64,000 nucleotides of DNA from an uncultured Fibrobacter sp. (GTDB lineage Bacteria > Fibrobacterota > Fibrobacteria > Fibrobacterales > Fibrobacteraceae). The notes beneath the pieces were generated by a model. It searched no databases. It was not told the origin of the DNA and worked only from the letters and a program-made list of their open reading frames with translations. The stretch's first letter is position 1, and the number at the start of each line of letters is the position of its first letter. The DNA lies in NCBI RefSeq assembly GCF_900316465.1, contig NZ_ONDD01000015.1, forward strand, positions 1 through 64,000. The letters run 5' to 3'. Shown piece by piece: positions 44,241 to 52,067 of the stretch. The position numbers and the translations under genes were made by a program.

Positions 44241-44687
44241 TTAAATTGAAATTTCGATTTCAAACAGTTGGTTCGCAAGCCCGACCGTTGGTTCGAAATC
44301 GGCAATCTTCTTGAACCCGTATTTTTCGTATAGGCCGTGGTGCTCGCTTTTGAGATAAACTTTTTTGTAGCCGAGCCTTTGGGCGTAATCAAGCGCTGCG
44401 TCAATTAAGCTTTTGGATAGCCGCTCTCCCCGGAATTTTTCGCTAACGTAAACGAGGTTAATAAAGGGGCTGCAATTGAATTTTGGAGGAATGTTCCCGT
44501 TCTCCTCGAGAACGCAAAAGCCGACAGCATCTTCACCGTGTACAGCAATGAAAATTTTTTCCCAGTCTAGAAAATCGTTTTTTGACATTCGCTCGGCTAA
44601 ACGACGCCCCGGCAGCCATGGGCAATCATTCGCGAAAGCGTGCGTCTTTTCCCACCATGGTTCATCTTTGTTGATCGCGATTATCAT
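44241..44687 (-). CDS. GNAT family N-acetyltransferase
   Basis: Product of 148 aa. The GNAT fold is seen from INLVYVSEKFRGERLSKSLIDAALDYA (acetyl-CoA loop, R/Q-x-x-G/A-like RGERLS) and GLYEKYGFKKIADF near the C-terminus. Substrate unknown. It does not closely resemble its neighbour at 44815-45345. Confidence 0.85.
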   Translation of the reverse strand: MIIAINKDEPWWEKTHAFANDCPWLPGRRLAERMSKNDFLDWEKIFIAVHGEDAVGFCVLEENGNIPPKFNCSPFINLVYVSEKFRGERLSKSLIDAALDYAQRLGYKKVYLKSEHHGLYEKYGFKKIADFEPTVGLANQLFEIEISI

Positions 44688-44814
44688 TGCTTGCCTCGGC
44701 TTTTAAAGAATCCCTGTAGGACTTAACTAAACAAGATAAACCTCTTTTAGGACAATATACCACTTTTTCAAAGGTATAGTTTTACCTCAGCTCATAAAGA
44801 GCCCTTATAAGTTT

Positions 44815-45345
44815 TTACGGGTACTTCGCTCCGGGAATATCCTTCAAAACTTCTTTCCAGAAATCGCGGAATTCCTTTTCGGTGACGGTGCCGCCTGCAG
44901 AGAGTAGGCGGTAGTGTTCGCCCTGCCAATGGTATTCGACAGGCGCTGCGTCAAAGCCGTTGCGCAAGTAAAATTCGCGCCGACGGTTCCGGCGTTCAAG
45001 TTCCTCGTCGTCCTTGGAATCTTCTTCGACTTCGATATCGACGACAATGCGCGTGTCGGGGTGCTGCTTGCGGATGGCCTGCAAAATTTGCGAGCCGTAC
45101 CCGCGGCTGCGCAGTTCTGGCATAACCGCAAAATAGACGATGTTCGTAATGTCTCCGTGCGAAATGGAATTTGAAAACCCGCAGAACGTATCTCCATCGA
45201 AAAACGCCCAAAATTCCCGCTTGATTTTGTTGTCGAGTAAATGCTTTATGGGAATTCGTTCGTTCGCCGGGAACGCCGATTCATACAGCGCCTTGACCTG
45301 CGAAAACCACGGAGATTTCTTTGTGACTTCGAAAAACTGGAGCAT
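44815..45345 (-). CDS. GNAT family N-acetyltransferase
   Basis: Product of 176 aa. NIVYFAVMPELRSRGYGSQILQAI contains the acetyl-CoA loop RSRGYG; REFYLRNGFDAAPVEYHW is the C-terminal GNAT strand-helix. An acidic loop (VEVEEDSKDDEELERR-like) is in between. Substrate unknown. A decayed paralogue lies 645 nt downstream (44066-44170). A TATTCT hexamer 8 nt before ATG may be its -10. Confidence 0.88.
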   Translation of the reverse strand: MLQFFEVTKKSPWFSQVKALYESAFPANERIPIKHLLDNKIKREFWAFFDGDTFCGFSNSISHGDITNIVYFAVMPELRSRGYGSQILQAIRKQHPDTRIVVDIEVEEDSKDDEELERRNRRREFYLRNGFDAAPVEYHWQGEHYRLLSAGGTVTEKEFRDFWKEVLKDIPGAKYP

Positions 45346-45413
45346 CGGCAGAAAGAATAGGATAATGCGGTTTGTGCGTCAACTTGGGGCGCGCGCTTCG
45401 GTGTGTTTTAGTG

Positions 45414-45419
45414 TATATT
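45414..45419 (+). promoter_or_regulatory. Putative -10 of the SDR gene, leaderless configuration
   Basis: TATATT with 7 nt (TACCAAC) to ATG 45427; no Shine-Dalgarno. Confidence 0.5.
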
Positions 45420-45426
45420 TACCAAC

Positions 45427-46137
45427 ATGAAATCGTTTGAAGATAAAGTGGTCGTGGTGACGGGCGGGGCGCACGGGATTGGCGCTACCGTCGTGAGTGA
45501 ATTCGAGAAAGAGGGCGCGAAGGTTGCGTACATCGACATTCGCGAGAATCCCTGCTTTGTGGGGGACCTTTCCAAGAAGGAAGTCCTCGAAAAATTTGCA
45601 AACTTCGTCATCGAGAAGTACGGGCACGTGGATGTGCTCGTGAATAACGCGCTCCCGCTGATGAAGGGCATAGACGAGTGCAGTTACGAAGAATTCAGCT
45701 ACGCGCTGGCCGTGGGCGTGACTGCTCCTTTTTACCTCGCGAAACTTTTCGCACTGCATTTCGGGTCGGGCGCAAGCATCATAAACATTTCTTCGAGTCG
45801 CGACCGAATGAGTCAACCGCAAACGGAAAGCTATACGGCGGCAAAGGGCGGGATTGCAGCCCTCACGCATGCGCTGGCCGTGAGTTTTGCTGGTCGCGTG
45901 CGCGTGAATTCGATTTCGCCGGGCTGGATCGATACGGATTTCAAGGTCTACGAAGGCCCCGACGCCACTCAGCAGCCCGCGGGCCGTGTCGGGAACCCGC
46001 TCGACATCACGAACATGGTGCTTTACCTTGCCAGCGACAAGGCCGGCTTCATTACCGGCGAAAACATTTGCATCGACGGCGGCATGACCCGCCAGATGAT
46101 TTACCACAACGATTGTGGCTGGAAATTGGAAGTGTAA
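45427..46137 (+). CDS. Short-chain dehydrogenase/reductase
   Basis: Product of 236 aa, classical SDR length. NAD(P) loop TGGAHGIG (12-19), VNNA (72-75), catalytic Ser in NISSS (~123), Tyr136 and Lys140 in SYTAAKGG, then SPGWIDTDF and GENICIDGG. The Asp after the second strand (YIDIRE) favours NAD over NADP. Substrate unknown. Starts from its own promoter, divergent from the GNAT gene. Confidence 0.92.
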   Translation: MKSFEDKVVVVTGGAHGIGATVVSEFEKEGAKVAYIDIRENPCFVGDLSKKEVLEKFANFVIEKYGHVDVLVNNALPLMKGIDECSYEEFSYALAVGVTAPFYLAKLFALHFGSGASIINISSSRDRMSQPQTESYTAAKGGIAALTHALAVSFAGRVRVNSISPGWIDTDFKVYEGPDATQQPAGRVGNPLDITNMVLYLASDKAGFITGENICIDGGMTRQMIYHNDCGWKLEV

Positions 46138-46167
46138 AGTAGCCCTTTCAGGACAAGTTGGTTAGGA

Positions 46168-46218
46168 AAGATTATATTTCCGCAGGATAAAACAGGCCGT
46201 TGTGGCGAAGGAGAATTT
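46168..46218 (+). promoter_or_regulatory. 5' leader shared with the paralogous gene at 49013 (copy A)
   Basis: ATTATATTTCCGC, GGATAAA and GGCGAAGGAG occur in the same order and nearly the same spacing as before the gene at 49013. It holds a TATATT -10 candidate and a GAAGGAG ribosome site. It marks a common promoter module or duplication. Confidence 0.7.
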
Positions 46219-47856
46219 GTGAAAAAGATTGACCGTGTCATCCTGAGCGAAGCAACAAAGTTGCGTAGTCGAAGGATCTCTACTTATTTATTCATTTCTG
46301 TATTGTTGGCGCTCTTGGTAGCTTGTGGCGACGACAACAGCAGCAATTCTGCGTCTAATTCCGACGAGGAATCTTCTTCGTCTGTTTGCAAGAACTGTGA
46401 CGATTCTAGCAGTTCGAAGGCGAAGTCCAGTAGTTCTTCTGCGAAATCGTCTAGTTCAGAGAAGAAACCTTGCGTTGTGGGCAAAGACAAGAATTGCTTT
46501 GAGGATGAACGTGACGGTCAGACATATAGGACTGTCAAGATCGGTACGCAGATTTGGATGGCCGAAAATCTGAACTTCAAGGTAGGAAACAGTGCCTGCT
46601 ACGACGACGAAAAAAGTAACTGCACCAAATATGGAAGGCTTTACACTTGGGGCGCTGCAATAGACAGTGTCGGAAAATACGGCGAGAATGCCAAGGGCTG
46701 TGGCAATGGCGAACATTGCACCCCGATACCCCCTGTGCGCGGAATTTGTCCTGAAGGTTGGCATTTGCCCGATACGACGGAATGGAGAGTTCTGATTGAT
46801 GTGGCTGGTGGCGAAGATGATGCCGGCAAGGCGCTCAAGTCCAAGAGTGGCTGGAAAAATGACGGCAACGGCACAGATGAATTCGGATTCTCGGCACTCC
46901 CTGTCGGAGGCCGGTTCGGCGGTAGTTTCGATGGCGACTATTTCGATGAAGGCCTCCGCGCTGATTTCTGGACATCCTCTTATTCGTACCGCGTCTTGGG
47001 CGGGGCAATCGATATGGGTCTAATGGATAACTCCGATGGAGTATTCATGGACGTTATCAGTTCCCGCGTCGGCAGCAGCGACCGCGGATATTCCATCCGC
47101 TGTCTTAGTGACGAGTCTACGATTCCCGAGCCAAAGTCATCTAGCAGTGAATCTTCGTCATCAAGTTTGATGCAGGAAAGAGAGCCATGTGATGTTGAAA
47201 CGGATGAAAATTGCATTAAAGACGAACGTGACGGACATACATATAGGACTGTCAAAATTGGTGAGCAGACGTGGATGGCAGAGAACTTGAATTATGCATA
47301 CACTGGTGTTCCCTATAAATTTGAGGTACTCGGTAAGGCCTACACTTCCGATTCCATTAGCTGGTGCTATAACGATTCTGCTGAATACTGCGCCAGATAT
47401 GGTCGCTTTTACACTTGGTCTGCCGTGATGGACAGTGCGGGAACTACGAAAGGCTGCCGAGGCGGCTATATGGCAACTTGTTCGAAGAAATACCCATTTC
47501 GCAGTGTATGTCCCGAGGGCTGGCACCTGCCTGAAAAAGAAGAATGGGGCACTCTGGTCGCATCTGTTGGGGGCGAAAAGATTGCTGGAAAAAAACTCAA
47601 ATCCACATACGGCTGGGAAAATGACGGAAACGGCACGGATGAATTCGGATTCTCGGCGTTTCCTGCTGGTCAAAGGAGCGTCTATGGTTTATTCAACTTT
47701 ATGGGTGAAAAGATTTGTTTTTGGAGTGCAAGCGATGGCGGCGGTAGTCTTGACGCCTATTGCTTGCTCTTGGTCAGTGAAGGTTATGCTGATGAAGCGA
47801 ACTTAACCCCAGGAGACAAGAGTATTGGTCGCCCCGTCCGTTGCGTAAAGGACTAG
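46219..47856 (+). CDS. Lipoprotein with polyserine linker and two FISUMP domains
   Basis: Product of 545 aa. Lipobox VAC (Cys36) comes unusually late because ~18 residues encoded by a dispersed palindromic repeat (VILSEATKLRSRRIS) are inserted in frame after MKKI. Ser-rich linkers lie at ~42-90 and ~300-320. FISUMP domain 1 spans ~95-295 and domain 2 ~330-545; each has DERDGxTYRTVKIGxQxWMAENLN, a YGRxYTW block, CPEGWHLP and a C-terminal RCxxD. GTG 46219 is supported by the GAAGGAG site and by alignment with the paralogue at 49013. Probably surface-exposed; function unknown. Confidence 0.88.
   Translation: MKKIDRVILSEATKLRSRRISTYLFISVLLALLVACGDDNSSNSASNSDEESSSSVCKNCDDSSSSKAKSSSSSAKSSSSEKKPCVVGKDKNCFEDERDGQTYRTVKIGTQIWMAENLNFKVGNSACYDDEKSNCTKYGRLYTWGAAIDSVGKYGENAKGCGNGEHCTPIPPVRGICPEGWHLPDTTEWRVLIDVAGGEDDAGKALKSKSGWKNDGNGTDEFGFSALPVGGRFGGSFDGDYFDEGLRADFWTSSYSYRVLGGAIDMGLMDNSDGVFMDVISSRVGSSDRGYSIRCLSDESTIPEPKSSSSESSSSSLMQEREPCDVETDENCIKDERDGHTYRTVKIGEQTWMAENLNYAYTGVPYKFEVLGKAYTSDSISWCYNDSAEYCARYGRFYTWSAVMDSAGTTKGCRGGYMATCSKKYPFRSVCPEGWHLPEKEEWGTLVASVGGEKIAGKKLKSTYGWENDGNGTDEFGFSAFPAGQRSVYGLFNFMGEKICFWSASDGGGSLDAYCLLLVSEGYADEANLTPGDKSIGRPVRCVKD
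46237..46280 (+). repeat. Dispersed palindromic repeat inside a coding region (GTCATCCTGAGCGAAG type)
   Basis: The stretch begins GTCATCCTGAGCGAAGC and ends GTCGAAGGATCTC, with a GCAAC-AAA-GTTGC hairpin in the centre. This is a well-known intergenic repeat type in many bacterial genomes. Here it is read in frame as part of a lipoprotein signal peptide. Confidence 0.8.
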
Positions 47857-47862
47857 TAAGGC

Positions 47863-48456
47863 ATGAAAAATCTTGTTATTTATGTGCATGGGAAGGGCGG
47901 AAACGTTGACGAGACTTTACATTATAAGAGCTTGTTCTCTGATGCTGATGTTCTTGGTTTTGATTACAAGGCCGAAACCCCGTGGGATGCCCAAAAGGAA
48001 TTTCCGGTATATTTTGATTCTGTTGCGGTGGGCTACGATGATGTGACCCTTATTGCAAATAGCATCGGGGCTTTCTTTTCGATGAATGCGCTAGGCGATA
48101 AGCCTATCAAACAGGCATACTTTATTTCGCCGATGGTCAACTTGGAAAAGTTGATTTGCGATATGATGATGTGGGCGGGAGTCTCCGAAGAGGAACTCCG
48201 CGAAAAGAAAACCGTGCCGACGAATTTCGGCGAAACGCTTTCGTGGGAATACCTGTGTTACGTGCGTGAAAATCCGCTTGTGTGGCCCATCCCAACAAAG
48301 ATTCTGTACGGCTCGAATGACAATTTGACCTCGCTAGAAACGATGCGCGAATTCGCCCAGAAAATCGGAGCCCCCTTGACCGTAATGGACGGCGGCGAAC
48401 ACTGGTTCCACACCACCGAACAGATGTCCTTTTTGGACAAGTGGATTCTAAAGTAA
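47863..48456 (+). CDS. Small alpha/beta hydrolase
   Basis: Product of 197 aa. YVHGKGGN is the oxyanion-hole HG motif, IANSIGAFFS is the nucleophile elbow (GxSxG-like NSIGA, with Asn in place of the first Gly), ILYGSNDNLTS carries the acidic residue and GGEHWFH the His. Resembles YqiA/RBBP9-like small hydrolases. No signal peptide, so cytoplasmic. It begins 6 nt after the FISUMP lipoprotein gene. Confidence 0.82.
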   Translation: MKNLVIYVHGKGGNVDETLHYKSLFSDADVLGFDYKAETPWDAQKEFPVYFDSVAVGYDDVTLIANSIGAFFSMNALGDKPIKQAYFISPMVNLEKLICDMMMWAGVSEEELREKKTVPTNFGETLSWEYLCYVRENPLVWPIPTKILYGSNDNLTSLETMREFAQKIGAPLTVMDGGEHWFHTTEQMSFLDKWILK

Positions 48457-48527
48457 AATTTGTTGACGGTTATTAAATAATAACCTATATTAAATTATAC
48501 CGAAGATATTTGAAAGGGGGGGGCTTT

Positions 48528-48950
48528 ATGAATGAAATTACGGAAAAAGATGTAAAAAGGCTTTGGGTTGAGAAAGACGCTGTTTGTGTCGAACTGAAAG
48601 ACGGCCGAATCGGGCGTGAACTCATCCGAGATTACGAACCGCTGCGGAAGGCTACGCGAAAGCAGTTGGAGAACTGCCGCGTAGATTGCGATGGCGTGTG
48701 GTTTGACGATCTGGACGAGGGCCTGGAACTTTCGGGATTCTTTTCGCCGAAAAAGACAAATCCCATTGGCCGCATATTTTGGTTGTTTCCCGAACTAAAC
48801 GCCTCGGCGTTTGCCCGTCGATTGGGGATTCCCCAGCCCCTGTTCGCCGCATACGTAAACGGAACGAAGAAACCTTCTTCGGCAAGGAAAAAACTCATTG
48901 ACGAGGAACTCCGCCGCATCGGCAAGGAATTGCTGAAAACTGTGGATTAG
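48528..48950 (+). CDS. DUF2442 protein with helix-turn-helix-like C-terminus
   Basis: Product of 140 aa. The first ~75 residues fit DUF2442 (VKRLWVEKDAVCVELKDGR, then LIRDYEPLRKATRKQLENCR, VWFDDLDEGLEL). The C-terminal part (ASAFARRLGIPQPLFAAYVNGTKKPS) looks like a Cro/XRE-type helix-turn-helix. This pairing is known in toxin-antitoxin-like contexts, but no partner toxin gene is adjacent. ATG 48528 follows a run of G that serves as ribosome site; an extension to 48510 is possible. Confidence 0.82.
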   Translation: MNEITEKDVKRLWVEKDAVCVELKDGRIGRELIRDYEPLRKATRKQLENCRVDCDGVWFDDLDEGLELSGFFSPKKTNPIGRIFWLFPELNASAFARRLGIPQPLFAAYVNGTKKPSSARKKLIDEELRRIGKELLKTVD

Positions 48951-48964
48951 CAGATGAGGGAATA

Positions 48965-49012
48965 ATTATATTTCCGCCGGATAAATTGAGCCATTGGGAC
49001 GAAGGAGTTTTT
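48965..49012 (+). promoter_or_regulatory. 5' leader shared with the paralogous gene at 46219 (copy B)
   Basis: ATTATATTTCCGC, GGATAAA and GACGAAGGAG mirror the leader at 46168-46218. Confidence 0.7.
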
Positions 49013-50116
49013 ATGAAAAAGATTTTTGTGGCGTTGAGCATGGTGGCGTTTTTGGCGGCGTGTGATGATTCGTCGTCGGCATCGGCAGAGAACAATGAAC
49101 CTACGACTTTGAGTAGTGCCGAAGAGCAGGGAAGTTCATCTTCTCGTCATTGCGAGGAGTGTAACGACGAAGCAATCTCTAGCAGTATTGAGGAGTTGAA
49201 TGGGACTAGCTCGTCCAGCAGTGTAAAGGAGAAGTCTTCGTCAAGCTATACTCAGGGTGATGCGAAGCAATCTAGTTCTAGCGAAAAGTCTGGGAAGTCT
49301 AGCAGTAATCTGATTGAATCTTCGTCCAGTTCGGTAACGTCTGAATCGACTGAAAAATCGAGTAGCTCGGAGAAACTGCCCGAGACAAGTAGCAGTTCGG
49401 AAAAAGAGCCCGAATCAAGTAGTAGTTCTTTGGGTGGGATTGAGTTTTCGTCAAGTAGCGTCATCCTGAGCAGTAGTGACGTATCTATTCCTTCGTCTAA
49501 TTCTGTTGTGTTGGCAACTCCGTGCAAAAACGAAACAGAAGACAATTGTGAATATGGTGAATTGTCAGACGAACGTGGTGGTCGAACTTATAAGACGGTA
49601 AAAATTGATAACCAATGGTGGATGGCTGAAAACCTGAATTACGAAAGCGCGAACAGTTGGTGCGGTGGCGGACGTACTACAGCAAATGGTGTCGAACGTA
49701 TTACGACAGAAGGCGATTGTGCCGTCTATGGTCGCCTTTACACATGGACTGCGGCAACAACCGCATGCCCTAGCGGTTGGCACCTGCCAAGTAAGGCTGA
49801 ATGGGAAACCTTGTTCACTGCAGTTGGTGGACAATCAACGGCAAGCAATGTGCTCAAGTCCACATCCGGTTGGTATGTCGCCCGCAATGGTACTGATGTC
49901 TATGGTTTTTCGGCGTTACCTGCCGGTGGTAGGAGCGACGTTGGGGGGTACTACAACAAGGGCGATGACGCATATTTTTGGAGTTCTACAGAGGACAATC
50001 GCTACAGCGCGTACTACACGACTTTATACTACGACTCCGATAAAGGCTTCGACAATGCGAAGTTTATCAACGACGGTAAGGACTACGCCTTCTCTGTTCG
50101 TTGCTTAAAGGACTGA
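49013..50116 (+). CDS. Lipoprotein with polyserine linker and one FISUMP domain
   Basis: Product of 367 aa. Lipobox LAAC (Cys17). A ~140-residue Ser-rich linker (blocks of SSSS spaced by Glu/Lys) follows; within it a 35-nt dispersed repeat is read as RHCEECNDEAIS. The FISUMP domain (~180-367) has GGRTYKTVKIDNQWWMAENLNY, VYGRLYTW, CPSGWHLPSKAEWETL, YGFSALPAGG and SVRCLKD. It is paralogous to the gene at 46219, down to its promoter. ATG 49013 is supported by GAAGGAG. Confidence 0.9.
   Translation: MKKIFVALSMVAFLAACDDSSSASAENNEPTTLSSAEEQGSSSSRHCEECNDEAISSSIEELNGTSSSSSVKEKSSSSYTQGDAKQSSSSEKSGKSSSNLIESSSSSVTSESTEKSSSSEKLPETSSSSEKEPESSSSSLGGIEFSSSSVILSSSDVSIPSSNSVVLATPCKNETEDNCEYGELSDERGGRTYKTVKIDNQWWMAENLNYESANSWCGGGRTTANGVERITTEGDCAVYGRLYTWTAATTACPSGWHLPSKAEWETLFTAVGGQSTASNVLKSTSGWYVARNGTDVYGFSALPAGGRSDVGGYYNKGDDAYFWSSTEDNRYSAYYTTLYYDSDKGFDNAKFINDGKDYAFSVRCLKD
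49145..49179 (+). repeat. Dispersed repeat inside a coding region (CGTCATTGCGAGGAG type)
   Basis: The stretch begins CGTCATTGCGAGGAGTG and ends GACGAAGCAATCTC, with ATTGC/GCAAT ends. This is the repeat commonly seen translated as RHCEERSDEAI in annotated genomes. It lies in frame in the polyserine linker of the gene at 49013. Confidence 0.8.
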
Positions 50117-50345
50117 CCGCAAGGCGAACGCTGCACAGAGGCGCTGGAAAGCCCTAAGGCGGAAGAAGATAAGTCGGCGAGCGGACAGTAAAGGCCGAAG
50201 GCCGTAATTTGTCCGCGAGGCGAGCTTAGCTCTGGAGCCGTGGGCTGTTTGATGCCGGGGCGTTGCGGGGTGTCCCCGCTAGAGAGGGTGGTGTAGGACT
50301 CGGCGAGAGTCGAGGCCGAAAACAGGGGGATTCTTCCCCCTTTTA
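50117..50345 (+). ncRNA. GC-rich structured region, possible small RNA or repeat element
   Basis: No credible ORF. Hairpins are dense: GCGGACA (50181-50187) with TGTCCGC (50210-50216) enclosing GGCC-GAA-GGCC, GACTC/GAGTC near 50299-50313, GGGG/CCCC near 50267-50277. It ends with GGGGGATTCTTCCCCC and TTTTAT, a terminator. It may be the transcribed 3' trailer of the FISUMP gene, a small RNA, or a genome-wide repeat. No known RNA family is recognised. Confidence 0.35.
50325..50345 (+). terminator. Terminator at the end of the structured region
   Basis: GGGGGA-TTCT-TCCCCC stem followed by TTTTAT. Confidence 0.75.
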
Positions 50346-50413
50346 TAGACGAAAGAACGGCTAAAATGCTATCTTTCCCCCCGGAAACATTCTAATTAAC
50401 AGAGGTTCAAAAA

Positions 50414-51892
50414 ATGAATTATTTCAATTCTATCCCTATGCGTCGCCAACTCGAAGAAATTGGCCACTGCCGTTTCATGGAACATTCTGAATTCAGCCGT
50501 GGTGTTGAAGCCCTCAAGGGCAAGAAGATCGTGTTCGTCGGTTGCGGTGCCCAGGGTCTCCATCAGGGTCTTGACCTGCGCGATAGCGGCCTCGACGTCT
50601 CTTACACGCTCCGCAAGGAAGCCATCGAACAGAAGCGCCAGTCCTGGAAGAACGCTACTGAAAACGGCTTCAAGGTCGGTACCTACGAAGAAATGATTCC
50701 GGATGCAGACCTCGTTTGCAACCTCACACCGGACAAGCAGCACCACAACGTGATTCCGGCCATCATGAAGCTCATGAAGAAGGGCGCCGCCCTCTCTTAC
50801 AGCCACGGCTTCAACATCGTTGAAGAAGGCCAGGAAATCCGCAAGGACATCACGGTGATCATGGTCGCCCCGAAGGGCCCGGGTTCCGAAGTCCGTAGCG
50901 AATACGTTCGCGGTTTCGGTATGCCCTGCCTTATCGCTGTGCACCCGGAAAACGACCCCGAAGGTAAGGGCTGGGACTACGCCAAGGCTTACGCCGCTGG
51001 CCTCCATGCCGACCGTCCGGGCGTTCTCGAAAGCTCTTTCGTTGCCGAAGTGAAGTCCGACCTCATGGGCGAACAGACCATCCTTTGCGGTATGCTCCAG
51101 ACCGGCACGATCCTCTGCTACGACAAGATGGTGAAGGATTTCGGCGTTGAACCGGCTTACGCGGTCAAGCTGCTCCAGTACGGCTGGGAAACCATTTCTG
51201 AAGCCCTGAAGCACGGCGGCATCACCAACATGATGGACCGTCTCTCCAACCCGGCCAAGATCCGCGCCACGGAACTCGCCGAAAAGATGAAGAAGATCAT
51301 GAAGCCGCTCTACTGCGAACACCAGGACAACATCATCTCTGGCAAGTTCTCCAGCACCATGATGGTGGACTGGGAAGCCGGCGACAAGGATTTGCTCAAG
51401 TGGCGTGGCGAAACGGGCGAGCTCGAATTCGAAAAGGTCGAAGCTACCGACAAGGTCATCACCGAACAGGAATACTTCGACCGCGGCGTTCTCATGACCG
51501 CCATGATCAAGGCCGGTGTGGAACTCGCATTTGAAACCATGTGCTCCGTGGGCATCAAGCCGATGAGCGCCTACTACGAATCCCTCCACGAAACTCCGCT
51601 TATCGCCAACCTCATCGCTCGTAAGAAGTTGTACGAAATGAACCGCGTGATCAGCGACACCGCCGAATACGGTTGCTACCTGTTCGCCAACAAGTGCGTG
51701 CCTCTGCTCGCCGACTTTATGAAGAACGAAGTGAAGAAGGACGACATCGGCGCTATCTATGGCGAAGGCAAGACCACCGCTGTGGATAACGAAGAGCTCA
51801 TCAAGGTGAACAAGAACATCCGTCAGCATCCGGTGGAAGAAGTCGGTGCTTGGCTGCGTGAACGCATGAGCGGCATGACGAAAGTTGTCTAA
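50414..51892 (+). CDS. ilvC: Ketol-acid reductoisomerase, class II (long form)
   Basis: Product of 492 aa, the long E. coli-like form. VFVGCGAQGLHQGLDLRDSGLDV is the cofactor site, VAPKGPGSEVRSEY carries conserved substrate residues, and the duplicated C-terminal knotted domain is present (VKSDLMGEQTILCGM, and SVGIKPMSAYYESLHE). Converts acetolactate or acetohydroxybutyrate in valine/isoleucine synthesis. The codon choice here is strongly biased to C-ending codons, a sign of high expression. An AGAGG-type ribosome site lies at 50401. No leader peptide was seen. Confidence 0.97.
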   Translation: MNYFNSIPMRRQLEEIGHCRFMEHSEFSRGVEALKGKKIVFVGCGAQGLHQGLDLRDSGLDVSYTLRKEAIEQKRQSWKNATENGFKVGTYEEMIPDADLVCNLTPDKQHHNVIPAIMKLMKKGAALSYSHGFNIVEEGQEIRKDITVIMVAPKGPGSEVRSEYVRGFGMPCLIAVHPENDPEGKGWDYAKAYAAGLHADRPGVLESSFVAEVKSDLMGEQTILCGMLQTGTILCYDKMVKDFGVEPAYAVKLLQYGWETISEALKHGGITNMMDRLSNPAKIRATELAEKMKKIMKPLYCEHQDNIISGKFSSTMMVDWEAGDKDLLKWRGETGELEFEKVEATDKVITEQEYFDRGVLMTAMIKAGVELAFETMCSVGIKPMSAYYESLHETPLIANLIARKKLYEMNRVISDTAEYGCYLFANKCVPLLADFMKNEVKKDDIGAIYGEGKTTAVDNEELIKVNKNIRQHPVEEVGAWLRERMSGMTKVV

Positions 51893-51895
51893 TCG

Positions 51896-51966
51896 GCGCA
51901 ATACGGCGTTGCTCGCCCCCTCACGTACGCTCTAGTACGCTACGGGGGCTCGCGCCTTGTCTTGCT
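51896..51966. repeat. Palindromic repeat downstream of ilvC
   Basis: GCCCCC (51915-51920) pairs with GGGGGC (51944-51949) and the inner CGTAC with GTACG; outer GGCGC/GCGCC bases extend it. The sequence CTAGTACGCTACGGGGGCTC is of a kind repeated in many genomes. Confidence 0.6.
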
Positions 51967-51978
51967 TGATTATCCAAC

Positions 51979-52009
51979 TTTCGAGAAAGATGTTTTGTCG
52001 TTCTCGAAA
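51979..52009 (+). other. Stem-loop between ilvC and the dCMP deaminase gene
   Basis: TTTCGAGAA and TTCTCGAAA form a 9-bp stem with a 13-nt loop. No T run, so not a terminator on its own. Confidence 0.5.
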
Positions 52010-52022
52010 TCGCGAAAATTTG

Positions 52023-52045
52023 GCCCGCCTTTTGGCGGGCTTTTT
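52023..52045 (+). terminator. Terminator upstream of the dCMP deaminase gene
   Basis: A perfect 7-bp stem GCCCGCC / GGCGGGC with a TTTT loop and five T. It closes the ilvC unit. Confidence 0.92.
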
Positions 52046-52055
52046 CTGTGTTGAC

Positions 52056-52061
52056 TATATT
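52056..52061 (+). promoter_or_regulatory. Putative -10 of the dCMP deaminase gene, leaderless configuration
   Basis: TATATT with 6 nt (TAGGGC) to ATG 52068, immediately after the terminator. Confidence 0.55.
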
Positions 52062-52067
52062 TAGGGC

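Noticed and set aside
44015..46140. Genomic island containing the GNAT genes and SDR
   Set aside because: No integrase, transposase, tRNA or direct repeats at the borders; only a local gene duplication and decay is supported.
48528..50116. Toxin-antitoxin system around the DUF2442 protein
   Set aside because: DUF2442 can occur beside toxin-like genes, but the neighbours here are a hydrolase and a FISUMP lipoprotein, with no small partner gene.
50396..51901. 501-codon open frame on the minus strand opposite ilvC
   Set aside because: Shadow of ilvC caused by strong C-ending codon use; no domain.
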